A stretch of 42,604 nucleotides of DNA from Planctomycetota bacterium (GTDB lineage Bacteria > Planctomycetota > PLA2). Shown here piece by piece: positions 8,138-17,022 of the stretch; position 1 is the stretch's first letter; every line of letters starts with the position of its first letter. Both the position numbers and the translations under genes were made by a program. The notes under the pieces were generated by a model, which searched no databases, was not told where the DNA came from, and worked only from the letters and a program-made list of their open reading frames with translations. The DNA is taken from assembly GCA_021776785.1 (NCBI GenBank), contig JAJFFF010000056.1, forward strand, positions 1 to 42,604, given 5' to 3'.

Positions 8138-10804
8138 ATGCCCGGCCTTTGCTATCTCGTGGACGGTACCGCTTTGGCCTACCGCTCCCATTTCGCGTTT
8201 GTGCGCAACCCGCTCACCAACGAAAAGGGCGAGGAGACGTCGGCGACGTTTGGCTACACGCGCGCCCTGCTCGACATTTTGCGCAACGACAAGCCCGAGT
8301 GCATCGTCGTCGCATTCGATGTGAGCCGCGAGACGTTTCGCAAGAAGCGTTATCCGGCCTACAAGGCCACGCGCGACAAAGCGCCCGCCGAACTCAAGCA
8401 TCAGTTCGATTGGATCAAAGAGATCACGACGGCGCTCGGGATCCCGATCTTGGAGCTCGAAGGGTTTGAAGCCGACGACTTGATCGGCACGGCGGCCGTT
8501 CGGTCGGCGAAAGCCGGCTATGACGTGCGCATCGTTTCCGGCGACAAGGACATGATGCAGCTCGTGAACGATCGCGTGAAGATGCTCGACATCGCCGCGC
8601 GCGGTGGGCCGTCGTTGATCGACGCCGATGCTGTGCGCGACAAGTTCGGTGTTGGTCCGGACCGCGTCATCGACGTGCTGGGGCTCATGGGCGACACCTC
8701 GGACAACGTGCCCGGCGTGCCGCTGGTCGGCCCGAAGAAAGCGACCGCACTCGTCCAGCAGTTTGGGTCGTTGGAACGCGTGTTGGAGATGGCGCCCAGT
8801 CAAAAACCGTCCAAGACGACGCAAAATCTTATCGACTTCGCCGAGCAAGCGTTGCTGTCGAAAGAACTCGTCACGATCGACCTCAATGTTCCCATCGAAT
8901 GGGAGATGGTGCCGCACGAGGCGCAGCCGCGTGATCGTGACGCGCTGCTGCGCCTTTTCACCGCGCTCAACTTCAACCAGATGTTGGGTGAAGTCGGCGA
9001 CAGCACGGCGGCCGAGGCGGATGCGGGCGGGTACCGGATCGTGCGCGGCGGGTCAGAGCTAAAAGCGTTGGTAGGCGAGTTGCGTGACGCCGGTTTTTTT
9101 GTGTTCGACACGGAAACGACGTCGCTCGACCCGATCTCCGCCGAGATTGTCGGCGCGTCCGTGGCGATTCGCGAAGGCGAGGGCATCTACCTGCCGTGGA
9201 ACGACGAAGTCGCGACCGCGCTCAAACCGTTACTTGAAGATCCGGCCGTAAAGAAGGGCGCGCAAAACGCCAAGTACGACCGGGCCGTGTTGCAAGAAAA
9301 CGGCATCGACGTGATGGGGATCACGTTCGACACGATGCTTGCGAGCTATCTGCTCGATCCGGGGCGCAACAACCACAACCTCGACTCGATGGCGCTGCGT
9401 CATCTCGGCATCAAAAAAATGCCGACCGAAGAGCTGATCGGCAAGGGCAAGACGCAGATCAGCATGGCGGATGTCGAGGAGGACAAGCTCGCGCGGTACG
9501 CAGCCGAGGACGCCGATTGCACGCTGCGGCTCGTCCGGTTTTTCGAACCGCAGCTCGAAGAGATGGAACTGCGTCCGCTGTTCGACGAGGTCGAAATGCC
9601 GCTCGTGCCCGTACTCGGCGACATGGAGCGTGCCGGCGTCGGCCTCGACGCGGACTACCTCAAAAAAATCAGCAACGAGCTAACCGATATTGCGTGGGAT
9701 CTGGCCCAGGAGATTCAAGAGATCGCCGGCGAGCGTTTTAATCTGAAATCGCCCAAGCAACTGGGGCCCATCCTGTTCGAGAAGTTGGATATCGCCAAGG
9801 GATCCAAGAAGCGGCCGCGCCGGACGCGCAACGGTTCTTACTCAACAGACGCCAAAGCGCTTGAGCCCTACGCCGATCTACCCATCGTTTCCAAATTGCT
9901 CGAGTACCGCGAAGTCACCAAGCTGCAATCCACGTACGTGGACGCACTACCCGGCATGATTCACAAGAAGACGGGGCGGATCCACTCCAGCTTCAACCAA
10001 GCCGTCGCCGCGACCGGGCGGCTGTCGAGCAACGACCCGAACTTGCAAAACATTCCGATTCGGACGGAGTTAGGGCGGCGTATTCGTAAGGCGTTTGTGG
10101 CCGCGCCCGGGCACAAGCTGATCAGCGCGGACTACAGCCAGATCGAGTTGCGGTTGATGGCGCACCTGAGTGGCGATCCGGCATTGAACGAGGTGTATCA
10201 AAACGGCGGCGATATCCACACGGAGACCGCGTCGCGCATGTTCGGCTTAAAGATCGACGAGGTCACGCGCGATCAGCGCGGCAGCGCCAAGGCGATTAAC
10301 TTCGGCATTCTTTACGGCATGGGGCCGCAACGCTTGGCGAGCGATCTCAAGATTTCGATGAACGAAGCGCGAGAGTTCTTGGCGGCGTACTTCCGCGAGT
10401 TTCCGGGCGTCAAGGAGTTCCAGAACCAAGCTGTGGAAACGGCGCGTCGCGAAGGGTTCGTCATGACGTTGCTGGGGCGGCGCCGTTCGATTCCCGACAT
10501 CAACAGCGGTTCGCCGATGCTGCGCGCCAACTCAGAAAACGTCGCCAAGAACACGCCGGTCCAGGGCACGGCCGCCGACCTGATCAAAGTCGCGATGATC
10601 CGCATTCACCGGCGGTTAATCGACGAGAAGCTGGCGACGAAGATGATCTTGCAGGTGCACGATGAGCTCGTGTTCGAGGCGCCGACAGCCGAAGTCGAGA
10701 GCGTCAAAGCGCTCGTGTGCGAAGAGATGGAGCGCGCGCTCGATTTGGCCGTGCCGATCGTGGCGGATGTGGGCGTGGGCGACGATTGGTTGGAGGCGCA
10801 CTAG
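8138..10804 (+). CDS. polA: DNA polymerase I with 5'-3' nuclease, 3'-5' exonuclease and polymerase domains
   Basis: The product is 888 residues in the order 5' nuclease (about 1-285), DnaQ-like exonuclease (about 300-485) and family A polymerase (about 500-888). The 5' nuclease shows the FEADD and SGDKDMMQLV acidic motifs. The proofreading domain looks active: FDTETTSLD (Exo I), NAKYD (Exo II) and YAAEDAD (Exo III). Polymerase motif A is DYSQIELR, the O-helix reads KAINFGILYG with the Phe that discriminates against dideoxynucleotides, and motif C is QVHDEL. It acts in Okazaki fragment processing and excision repair. I prefer ATG 8138 over ATG 8120 because TACTCT at 8124-8129 is a -10 ending 8 nt before it and would overlap the earlier codon. 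The NPCBM/toroid gene follows after 2 nt. Confidence 0.96.
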   Translation: MPGLCYLVDGTALAYRSHFAFVRNPLTNEKGEETSATFGYTRALLDILRNDKPECIVVAFDVSRETFRKKRYPAYKATRDKAPAELKHQFDWIKEITTALGIPILELEGFEADDLIGTAAVRSAKAGYDVRIVSGDKDMMQLVNDRVKMLDIAARGGPSLIDADAVRDKFGVGPDRVIDVLGLMGDTSDNVPGVPLVGPKKATALVQQFGSLERVLEMAPSQKPSKTTQNLIDFAEQALLSKELVTIDLNVPIEWEMVPHEAQPRDRDALLRLFTALNFNQMLGEVGDSTAAEADAGGYRIVRGGSELKALVGELRDAGFFVFDTETTSLDPISAEIVGASVAIREGEGIYLPWNDEVATALKPLLEDPAVKKGAQNAKYDRAVLQENGIDVMGITFDTMLASYLLDPGRNNHNLDSMALRHLGIKKMPTEELIGKGKTQISMADVEEDKLARYAAEDADCTLRLVRFFEPQLEEMELRPLFDEVEMPLVPVLGDMERAGVGLDADYLKKISNELTDIAWDLAQEIQEIAGERFNLKSPKQLGPILFEKLDIAKGSKKRPRRTRNGSYSTDAKALEPYADLPIVSKLLEYREVTKLQSTYVDALPGMIHKKTGRIHSSFNQAVAATGRLSSNDPNLQNIPIRTELGRRIRKAFVAAPGHKLISADYSQIELRLMAHLSGDPALNEVYQNGGDIHTETASRMFGLKIDEVTRDQRGSAKAINFGILYGMGPQRLASDLKISMNEAREFLAAYFREFPGVKEFQNQAVETARREGFVMTLLGRRRSIPDINSGSPMLRANSENVAKNTPVQGTAADLIKVAMIRIHRRLIDEKLATKMILQVHDELVFEAPTAEVESVKALVCEEMERALDLAVPIVADVGVGDDWLEAH

Positions 10805-10806
10805 CG

Positions 10807-12375
10807 GTGCGGTTCCTGGTCGGACTTTGCTTGCTGGCGACGCTCGCGTCGGGCAAACCCAAATCGAAGATCAAGGGCGTGCCGATCCCGCTGCGCGATC
10901 TCAAGCCGCGCCTTGTGAAGCCGACCGCGAAGTCGCTCCAGCGCAGCCGCAGCGGCAACAAGCCGGGTTTGTGGGTGGGCGGCGTGCGCCACCGCGGACT
11001 CGGCATGCCCGGCAGCGGCCGTATCGCGTTTGACGTCGACGGAAATTTCACGCGTCTGCGCGTGCGCGTCGGGGTTTTGGATAGCGGCAAAGAACCGGTT
11101 CAGTTTGCGATCATGGGCGACGGCAAGAAGTTGGTCGCGACGCCGCCGCTGTTCGCCGGGGCGCCGCCGATTCAGATCGAGGCCGATCTGACCAACGTCG
11201 TGTTGTTGGAGCTCGTGACGTCGGGGACGTTGCGTTCGCGTGCGGCGTGGGTGGGCGGCACGTTGTACGCGCTGCCCGGCGCGAAACTGTCGAAGTACCG
11301 CGCGACCGTGAAGGAGTTTTCGCCGCAGGCGTACCCGGCCTCGTTCAAGCGCAAGGTGAACAAGTCGATCGATCGTGCGGCGGCGCACCTAAAGTCGCTG
11401 CAGCGGCCGGACGGGACGTGGCGCGATCGCAACTCCGTGCCGGGCACGACGGCTTTGACGGCGTTGGCGCTTCTCAAATCCGGTGTTCCGCGCACCGATC
11501 CGTCGATGGTCAAAGCGTTTCAGTATCTGCGCGCGCAAAGACCGCGGCTCACCTATGACGTGGCGGTCTTGATGATGGCGCTGGAGGCGCGTTACTTCCC
11601 GCAAGGCGCGACGCCGAAGCAAGCCGTAAAGCTGATCGCGGAAGCGGACCAGGAGTGGATGCAGCAACTGGCCGATTGGATGGTCAGCAAGCAGGGCGCG
11701 GGCTCGCCGCAAGCGCGTAAGGATCGTCCCGTGTGGCGTTATCCGCACGCGGGCTACGATCTCTCGTGTACGCAGTACGCGATGTTTGGATTGGCGGCGG
11801 CGAACCGTTGCGGCTATGCGACGTCGAAAGTCTGGCTCCCCGCGTTGCGGTTCATCTTGGGCATGCAACAGGCCGACGGCCCCGACGTTAAGGTCGCGCG
11901 CTACTATCGGTCGGGGCGCTACGTGCGCCGGCAAACCGAGCGCGCCAAAGCGCGCGGGTTTGGGTACACGAGCGCGCAGGGGCCGACCGGCTCGATGACC
12001 ACGGCCGGACTGTGTTCGATTGTTTTGTGCCAGGTTGCCTTGTCGCGCAACTCGGCGTATCACAAGGGCTATAAGGAGCGCTCGCGCAAAGCCGTGCGCG
12101 ACGCGCTCGCGTGGCTGGAAGAGCACTACACGTTGGACGAGAACCCGTATTACGGAACCGCGTGGCTGAACTACTATCTGTTCAACTTGGAGCGCGTCGG
12201 CGTGTTGTTGGATCAGCGCTATCTGGGCACGCGCGACTGGTACCGCGAGGGGTGCGAGCGGTACATGAAGTTGCAATGGGATTCTGGGTCGTGGGGCGGC
12301 CTGGTCGACACGTCTTTCGCGCTGCTCTTCATGAAAAAAGCGACGGTTCCGCCTCTTACGCAGAACCGCCGCTAG
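10807..12375 (+). CDS. Secreted NPCBM-like plus terpenoid-cyclase-like toroid repeat protein
   Basis: The product is 522 residues from GTG 10807, 2 nt after the polA stop; GGAGG at 10793-10797 lies 9 nt upstream. Residues 1-16 (VRFLVGLCLLATLASG) form a signal peptide. Residues about 50-160 resemble the NPCBM carbohydrate-binding module (GVRHRGLGMPGSGRIAFDVDG... FAIMGDGK... RSAAWVGGTLY). Residues about 180-515 carry repeated QRPDGTW.. / GTTALTALALL.. helices and a final GSWGGLVDTSFALLFM, typical of prenyltransferase/squalene-cyclase-like alpha/alpha toroids. No DxDD cyclase motif is evident, so it is probably a binding or structural protein rather than a cyclase. Sharing a transcript with polA is odd and may only reflect compact packing. 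Confidence 0.85.
   Translation: MRFLVGLCLLATLASGKPKSKIKGVPIPLRDLKPRLVKPTAKSLQRSRSGNKPGLWVGGVRHRGLGMPGSGRIAFDVDGNFTRLRVRVGVLDSGKEPVQFAIMGDGKKLVATPPLFAGAPPIQIEADLTNVVLLELVTSGTLRSRAAWVGGTLYALPGAKLSKYRATVKEFSPQAYPASFKRKVNKSIDRAAAHLKSLQRPDGTWRDRNSVPGTTALTALALLKSGVPRTDPSMVKAFQYLRAQRPRLTYDVAVLMMALEARYFPQGATPKQAVKLIAEADQEWMQQLADWMVSKQGAGSPQARKDRPVWRYPHAGYDLSCTQYAMFGLAAANRCGYATSKVWLPALRFILGMQQADGPDVKVARYYRSGRYVRRQTERAKARGFGYTSAQGPTGSMTTAGLCSIVLCQVALSRNSAYHKGYKERSRKAVRDALAWLEEHYTLDENPYYGTAWLNYYLFNLERVGVLLDQRYLGTRDWYREGCERYMKLQWDSGSWGGLVDTSFALLFMKKATVPPLTQNRR
12334..12372 (-). terminator. Intrinsic terminator of the 12395-13744 lipoprotein, inside the end of the convergent gene
   Basis: On the minus strand a 10-bp stem (12372-12363 with 12349-12340, one mismatch) is followed by six T (12339-12334). 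It lies within the last codons of the plus-strand toroid gene. The plus-strand copy is followed only by TTGATTTTC, so it is weaker in that direction. Confidence 0.65.
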
Positions 12376-12394
12376 TTGATTTTCGACGACCGAG

Positions 12395-13744
12395 CTAGTC
12401 GAGGAAGTCGGCGAGTCTTCCGAGCAGTTCGGTCGGAACCGCCAGATCGTTGATCGTTGCGTTCACAAAGAAGATGTCGAACCGTTCGAGTTCGTCAATG
12501 ACCACAACGTCGGCGACGATCGTGACGTCACCGAACGCCGAGTTGAACGTAAACCGGTTCGTTGACGGGGTTCGGGTCGCGTACGGGGCGTTCGGCGAGA
12601 CGGCAACGGTCGCCATGCAGGCGCCTTCCGTGAACACGCCCGAGCCATAAAACGAGAGGTCGTCGTTGAGGTCTAGGTTCACGCCAAAGACCGCTGTGCT
12701 GTTACCGGAGAGATCGAAGTTGACCCCTCCCTCGACGCTGCTCGTGCTGATCTGCCACGACGAAATCGTCGCCAACCCCGTGAGCTCTGCGGCGGTGGGG
12801 TCGCCCGGGAACGTGATGCGTCCCGTGAACGTCCGCTGCGACGAAATCGTGACGTCAAATGTGTTGGCCTGACCCACGACGGGTGTCGCAGTAAACGGAT
12901 CCCCGTCCACCGTGGTTTCAGCGTCGAGCATCGCCTGCGCGACGTTGCCCACCGCTTCCGCCATCTCGTCCATGGTAAAGAACCCATTGGTCATGCAGCT
13001 CGTGGCGCCCGATAGATCACCGGGCGACGGTAGTGATACGGTTGCCGGTGCCAGGTCAATCCCGTTGATCGAAACATTGGTGAAGCTGACCGTGAGTCCG
13101 CTGATCGCGACGTCGCTGCTTAACGTGGCTCCGCTTCCGGAAATCACGCCGCTGAACGCACCCTGGACGTTGAAGTCGATCAGGTTGCCGATTTCAAATC
13201 CCGCCAACTGTCGCGCACGCGAGAGTTCGCCGCCCTCGATGACGAGCGGTGTTGCGACAGGAATCGTCAGCGAGACGTTGCACCCGCCGAGGCCGGTGAA
13301 GTTCGCCGTGCCCGTTAGGTCGACCGAGCCGTCGCCGATCGTGGCGACCAAATTGAGGGTGCCGGCCACGGTGCCGGTCTGCGTGAGCGCCAAAGTGAGC
13401 GTGTCCCCTGGGACGAGTCCGAGCCCCGGGTCTTTGCTGAAGAGCGCTGTGCCGGTAAGCGTGATGTCGTCAACATCGTCGCCGTTGCTGTCGAATGTCG
13501 CGGTCACGTTGAACTCGTTCGCTGTCCCGGTCGGCGTGGCCGTCACATTCGTCTGATCGGCGCCACTGGCCTCGTCGACGATGTCCCCGAGGCGATCAAA
13601 CGTCGCGAGCAACTGAAGCGCGCCCGCGATGCTGCAATCTTGCAGCAACTCCGCGGTCCCTTCCGGATCCGCGAGCGCGTCCGAAGACGAACACGCCATC
13701 GACATGGCGGCGCATAGAGTGAAGAGCAACAAACTTCGTTTCAT
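12395..13744 (-). CDS. Lipoprotein, paralog 1 of a four-gene tandem family
   Basis: The product is 449 residues. I chose ATG 13744 because GGGAG lies about 8 nt upstream and the signal sequence then begins MKRSLLLFTLC; the frame runs 5 codons further. The signal ends at a lipobox-like SMAC followed by SSSDALADPEGTAELLQDC. The mature protein is beta-rich, Thr/Asn/Gly-rich and acidic. It contains two homologous halves: TATPTGTANEFNVTATF matches TATPVVGQANTFDVTI, and the two Cys-centred strands GGCNVSLTIPVATPL and GACMATVAVSPNAPY correspond. Four cysteines are conserved across all four paralogs. I do not recognise the family. TACTCT at 13790-13785 is a plausible -10, giving a leader of about 34 nt. 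A terminator at 12334-12372 follows the gene. Confidence 0.88.
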   Translation of the reverse strand: MKRSLLLFTLCAAMSMACSSSDALADPEGTAELLQDCSIAGALQLLATFDRLGDIVDEASGADQTNVTATPTGTANEFNVTATFDSNGDDVDDITLTGTALFSKDPGLGLVPGDTLTLALTQTGTVAGTLNLVATIGDGSVDLTGTANFTGLGGCNVSLTIPVATPLVIEGGELSRARQLAGFEIGNLIDFNVQGAFSGVISGSGATLSSDVAISGLTVSFTNVSINGIDLAPATVSLPSPGDLSGATSCMTNGFFTMDEMAEAVGNVAQAMLDAETTVDGDPFTATPVVGQANTFDVTISSQRTFTGRITFPGDPTAAELTGLATISSWQISTSSVEGGVNFDLSGNSTAVFGVNLDLNDDLSFYGSGVFTEGACMATVAVSPNAPYATRTPSTNRFTFNSAFGDVTIVADVVVIDELERFDIFFVNATINDLAVPTELLGRLADFLD

Positions 13745-13806
13745 GGTTTTTTCTCCCAACGGAACTTCGAAGATCAGGGTGGGCAGAGTAGCGAACCGGT
13801 GCTCCC

Positions 13807-13845
13807 AAAAAAACAGCGGCTTCGCCTTTGTCGCGAAACCGCTGT
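13807..13845 (-). terminator. Intrinsic terminator of the 13865-15223 lipoprotein
   Basis: On the minus strand a 13-bp stem (13845-13833 with 13825-13813, one G-U wobble) has a 7-nt loop and is followed by a run of seven T (13813-13807). It separates paralog 2 from paralog 1, so the two are not one transcript. Confidence 0.8.
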
Positions 13846-13864
13846 CCCCGGCGCCATAGTATTT

Positions 13865-15223
13865 TTAGCGGCGCAAGAAGTTGCTGAAGTTGTCCAACAA
13901 TGCGCCCGGGACGGGAAGGCCGTTGACCAGGGCGTTGACAAAAACGATGTCGAAGAATTCCGATTCGTTGATCACGAGCATGTCGGCGCCGACCGTGGCG
14001 TCTTCGAACGTGGTGCTAAAGGTGATCCGGTTCGTTCCGTTCGCCACGAAATCAAACGGCGCGCTCGGGGCGACCGCGACCGTCGTCGTGCAGTCATCTT
14101 CTGTGAATACACCCGTGCCGTAATACGACGCCGGGTCGTTGCTCGACAACGTCAGGCCGAACGTGGCCGTGCTGTTGCCGGTGAAACTGAAGCTAAAACT
14201 GAAGCCGGCGACCACGGATTGCGTGATCTGCCACGTCGGAATCGTGACGAGGCCGGTGATCGGTCCCGCGTTGGGATCCGACGGGAACGTCACCCGGCCG
14301 GTAAACGTCTCCGTGCTGGTCGCGATGGAGATGTCGAAAGTGTTGGGCTGGCCTTCGACCGTCGAAGCGGTGAAGCCGGCGCCGTTGTCGAGCGGTTCCC
14401 CGTCGAACAGGGACTGTGCGACGTCGCCGATGACATCCGCGATCTGCTCCATCGTGAGGATGCCCCGCGCCAGGCAGTTTGCTGCGACGGCGACATCGCT
14501 GCCGGGCGGGAGAAGGATGAACCCCGGATCAAGATTGATTCCGTTGATCGATACGTTGGTGAAGTTGACGGAATTGCTGCCGTCCAACGTCACGTCGCTG
14601 CGCAGGGTGGCGCCGTTGCCGATGACGACGATGCTGAACACGCCTTGCACCTGAAAATCGATGAAGTTGGGGAACTCAATTCCAGCCAACTGCATCTCCG
14701 CAACCCGGTCGTCGTCGATCACGAGCGGAGTGGCGGTCGGGAACGTCAACGTCGCGTTACAGCCGCCGGCATTCGGAACGTTTGCCGTTCCTGTCAAGGC
14801 AATGGTGCCGAGTCCCAAGGTCGCGGCGATGTTGTACGTGGCGGCCACGCTTCCCGTTTGCGTGAGCGCCACCGTTACGGTGTCGCCGGGGTTGAGGCCG
14901 CCGGCAGGATCGACGCTGAAGAGCGCGGTGCCGGTCAGGGTCACGTCGTCAACCCGATCGCCGTCCGTATCAAACGTCGCGGTGACGTCGAACTCGTTGG
15001 CCGTTCCGGTCGGTGTGAGCGTGACGTTTTCTTGATCGTCGCCTAGGGCCTCATCGATGATGTCGCCCACTTGATCAAACGTTACGAGCACAGCCAAAAA
15101 CGCTTCGAGGCTGCAGTCCTGCAGTAGCTCGGCGGTGCCTTCGGGGTCGGCCAGCGCATCCGACGACGAGCACGCCGCCGACATCACGGCGCAGAGGGCA
15201 AGGAGCAACAAGTTTCGGTTCAC
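13865..15223 (-). CDS. Lipoprotein, paralog 2 of a four-gene tandem family
   Basis: The product is 452 residues from GTG 15223, with GAGAGG about 9 nt upstream; an in-frame ATG at 15262 would push the signal peptide inward. The signal sequence is VNRNLLLLALCAVMSAAC, ending in an SAAC lipobox-like site, then SSSDALADPEGTAELLQDC, almost identical to paralog 1. It has the same two-half architecture: TLTPTGTANEFDVTATF matches ASTVEGQPNTFDISI, and GGCNATLTFPTATPL matches DDCTTTVAVAPSAPF. The DNA around 14540-14600 is nearly identical to 16095-16150 in paralog 3, so this pair is a recent duplication or is homogenised by gene conversion. A candidate -10, TACACT (15308-15303), would give a leader of about 70 nt. 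A strong terminator follows at 13807-13845. Confidence 0.88.
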   Translation of the reverse strand: MNRNLLLLALCAVMSAACSSSDALADPEGTAELLQDCSLEAFLAVLVTFDQVGDIIDEALGDDQENVTLTPTGTANEFDVTATFDTDGDRVDDVTLTGTALFSVDPAGGLNPGDTVTVALTQTGSVAATYNIAATLGLGTIALTGTANVPNAGGCNATLTFPTATPLVIDDDRVAEMQLAGIEFPNFIDFQVQGVFSIVVIGNGATLRSDVTLDGSNSVNFTNVSINGINLDPGFILLPPGSDVAVAANCLARGILTMEQIADVIGDVAQSLFDGEPLDNGAGFTASTVEGQPNTFDISIATSTETFTGRVTFPSDPNAGPITGLVTIPTWQITQSVVAGFSFSFSFTGNSTATFGLTLSSNDPASYYGTGVFTEDDCTTTVAVAPSAPFDFVANGTNRITFSTTFEDATVGADMLVINESEFFDIVFVNALVNGLPVPGALLDNFSNFLRR

Positions 15224-15354
15224 AAGACATCCTCTCGATCGATCTACTTCCGGGCGCCCCACATCGCGGCGCGAGGTTGGCCGCGACTACGCGGCTCCTA
15301 AGAGTGTAGAGCGCACTCCCCCAGGGCCGGCATGAACGCGCTTGCGCGCGCGAC

Positions 15355-15395
15355 AAAAAAAGCGGCGGCCCGCCGTGATGGCTGGGCCGCCGCTT
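15355..15395 (-). terminator. Intrinsic terminator of the 15417-16778 lipoprotein
   Basis: On the minus strand a perfect 12-bp GC-rich stem (15395-15384 with 15371-15360) is followed by a run of seven T (15361-15355). It is a textbook rho-independent terminator placed 22 nt after the stop codon. Confidence 0.85.
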
Positions 15396-15416
15396 GGAAA
15401 AACAAACGGCGGAGCG

Positions 15417-16778
15417 TTAGTCGAGGAATGCGGCGAAGTTTTCCATGAGAGCGCTCGGGACCGGGAAGTCGTTGATCATCGCGTTCGTAAACGTGATGCC
15501 TGTACTGCTCTCCTGTTCGGCGTTGACGACCACATCGGCCGATGCCGTGGCATCTCGGAACGAAGTGTTAAACGAGAAGAATCCTGTTCCCGCCGCATCG
15601 TTGGCAAACGGTGTGTTTGGCGAAACGCTGACGGTTGTTGTGCAGCCGTCTTCCGTGAAGAGGCCGGCTCCGTAAAACGAGATAACGTCGTTCCCATCGA
15701 GATTGACGCCAAAAGTCGCTGTGCTCATGCCGTTGAGCCCGAAGAAGAACCCGCCAGCCGGAACCGTTGTCGATATCTGCCATGTTGAGACCGTCGCGAG
15801 GCCCGTGATCTCGGCGGCGGTGGGATCGCCCGGGTATGAGATGCGCCCAGTAAACGTGCGCGAGCCAGCGATCAGCGTCACATCAAACGTATTGGCCTGG
15901 CCGACGACGGCTGTGGCCGTGAACGGGTCTCCGCCGGTTTGGGTTTGCCCGTTGAGTAAGGCTTCAGCGATGTCGGAGACAACATCCGAGATGTCGAACA
16001 GCGCAAAGACGGAGCGCGTCATGCACAGCGCAGATTCCGCGAGATCGTCGCCCGGCGGAAGGGTGATGAAAGTCGGATCAAGATCGATGCCGTTGAGCGA
16101 TACGTTCGTGAAGTTGACGGAGTTGCTGCCGTCCAACGTCACGTCGCTGTTGAGTGTCGCGCCGCTTCCGATCACGACGACACTGAAGAAACCTTGGACC
16201 TGAAACTCGATGAAGTTCGGCAGTGCATTAATCCCTGCGAGTTGTTGGTCTTGCTGCAACGTGGCGTCGCTGATGGACAGCGGCGTCGCAACCGGGAACG
16301 TCAGCGCCACGTTGCATCCGCCCACGCTCGGGAAGTTTGCCGTGCCGGTGATGGCGACGTCTCCGAGGCCGGCCGTCGCCACGATGTTGAACGTCGCGGC
16401 TACGCTTCCGGTTTGAGTCAGCGCAACGGTCACGCTGTCGCCGACGCCGAAGCCGCCGGTCGGGTCCACGCTGAATAGCGCCGTGCCGGTGATCGTGACA
16501 TCGTCGACTTGATCGCCATCGGTATCAAACGTCGCGTTCACCGTGAATTCGTTCGCCGTCCCGGTGGGCGTGATCGTTACGTTATCCAGATCGTCGCCTG
16601 TCGCCTCGTCGATGATGTCGCCGACGCGGCCGAACGTGGCCAGCATCTCCAAGACACCGCTGAGACTGCAGTCTAGGAGCAGCTCTGCCGTGGCTTCGGG
16701 GTCCGTCACCACATCCGACGACGAGCACGCCGCCGACATGACGGCGCACAGGGTAAAGAGCAGTAAGTTTCGCTTCAT
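15417..16778 (-). CDS. Lipoprotein, paralog 3 of a four-gene tandem family
   Basis: The product is 453 residues from ATG 16778, preceded by GGAGGAGAT, a strong Shine-Dalgarno at the right distance. The open frame continues upstream to 17060 only because the 16-bp repeat array there has no stops in this phase. The signal sequence is MKRNLLLFTLCAVMSAAC, then SSSDVVTDPEATAELLLDC. It shares the two-half beta-rich layout and the four conserved Cys (LLDC, GGCN, ALCM, DGCT) with the neighbours. It has long stretches in common with paralog 2, for example GSNSVNFTNVSLNGIDLDP. A candidate -10, TAGGGT (16833-16828), would give a leader of about 43 nt. The protein is probably anchored to a membrane and exposed outside the cytoplasm; its role is unknown. 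Confidence 0.88.
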   Translation of the reverse strand: MKRNLLLFTLCAVMSAACSSSDVVTDPEATAELLLDCSLSGVLEMLATFGRVGDIIDEATGDDLDNVTITPTGTANEFTVNATFDTDGDQVDDVTITGTALFSVDPTGGFGVGDSVTVALTQTGSVAATFNIVATAGLGDVAITGTANFPSVGGCNVALTFPVATPLSISDATLQQDQQLAGINALPNFIEFQVQGFFSVVVIGSGATLNSDVTLDGSNSVNFTNVSLNGIDLDPTFITLPPGDDLAESALCMTRSVFALFDISDVVSDIAEALLNGQTQTGGDPFTATAVVGQANTFDVTLIAGSRTFTGRISYPGDPTAAEITGLATVSTWQISTTVPAGGFFFGLNGMSTATFGVNLDGNDVISFYGAGLFTEDGCTTTVSVSPNTPFANDAAGTGFFSFNTSFRDATASADVVVNAEQESSTGITFTNAMINDFPVPSALMENFAAFLD

Positions 16779-16924
16779 ATCTCCTCCGTTCGCGGGAGGC
16801 CGGAATGGCTCCCCGTGCCTGCGCTCTACCCTAAGTCGCGCCCTAGCCACAGACCAAGAACTCAAAACCGCAGCCCAAAAACCAAAGCGGTGAGACCCAA
16901 AAAACACGAACCAACGCGACCAAT

Positions 16925-17022
16925 CCAATGCGGGACCCATCCAACGCGGGACCCATCCAATGCGGGACCCATCCAATGCGGGACCCATCCAATGCGGGAC
17001 CCATCCATCCAATGCGGGACCA
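16925..17022. repeat. Tandem array of a 16-bp unit CCAATGCGGGACCCAT
   Basis: Five contiguous copies start at 16925, 16941, 16957, 16973 and 16989. Only the second differs, with C for T at position 5. A 4-bp slip (CCAT, 17005-17008) precedes a partial sixth copy at 17009-17022 that runs into the left arm of the 31-bp inverted repeat. There are no unique spacers, so it is not a CRISPR. Confidence 0.9.

Noticed and set aside
13799..15046. Long plus-strand frame of 415 codons opposite lipoprotein paralog 2
   Set aside because: It is antisense to a gene with signal peptide, lipobox and paralogs; its product is Arg/Gly/Asp-rich and low-complexity, as expected for a GC-rich antisense shadow.
16925..17022. 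CRISPR array
   Set aside because: The repeats are 16 bp, contiguous and without unique spacers, and no cas genes are present.
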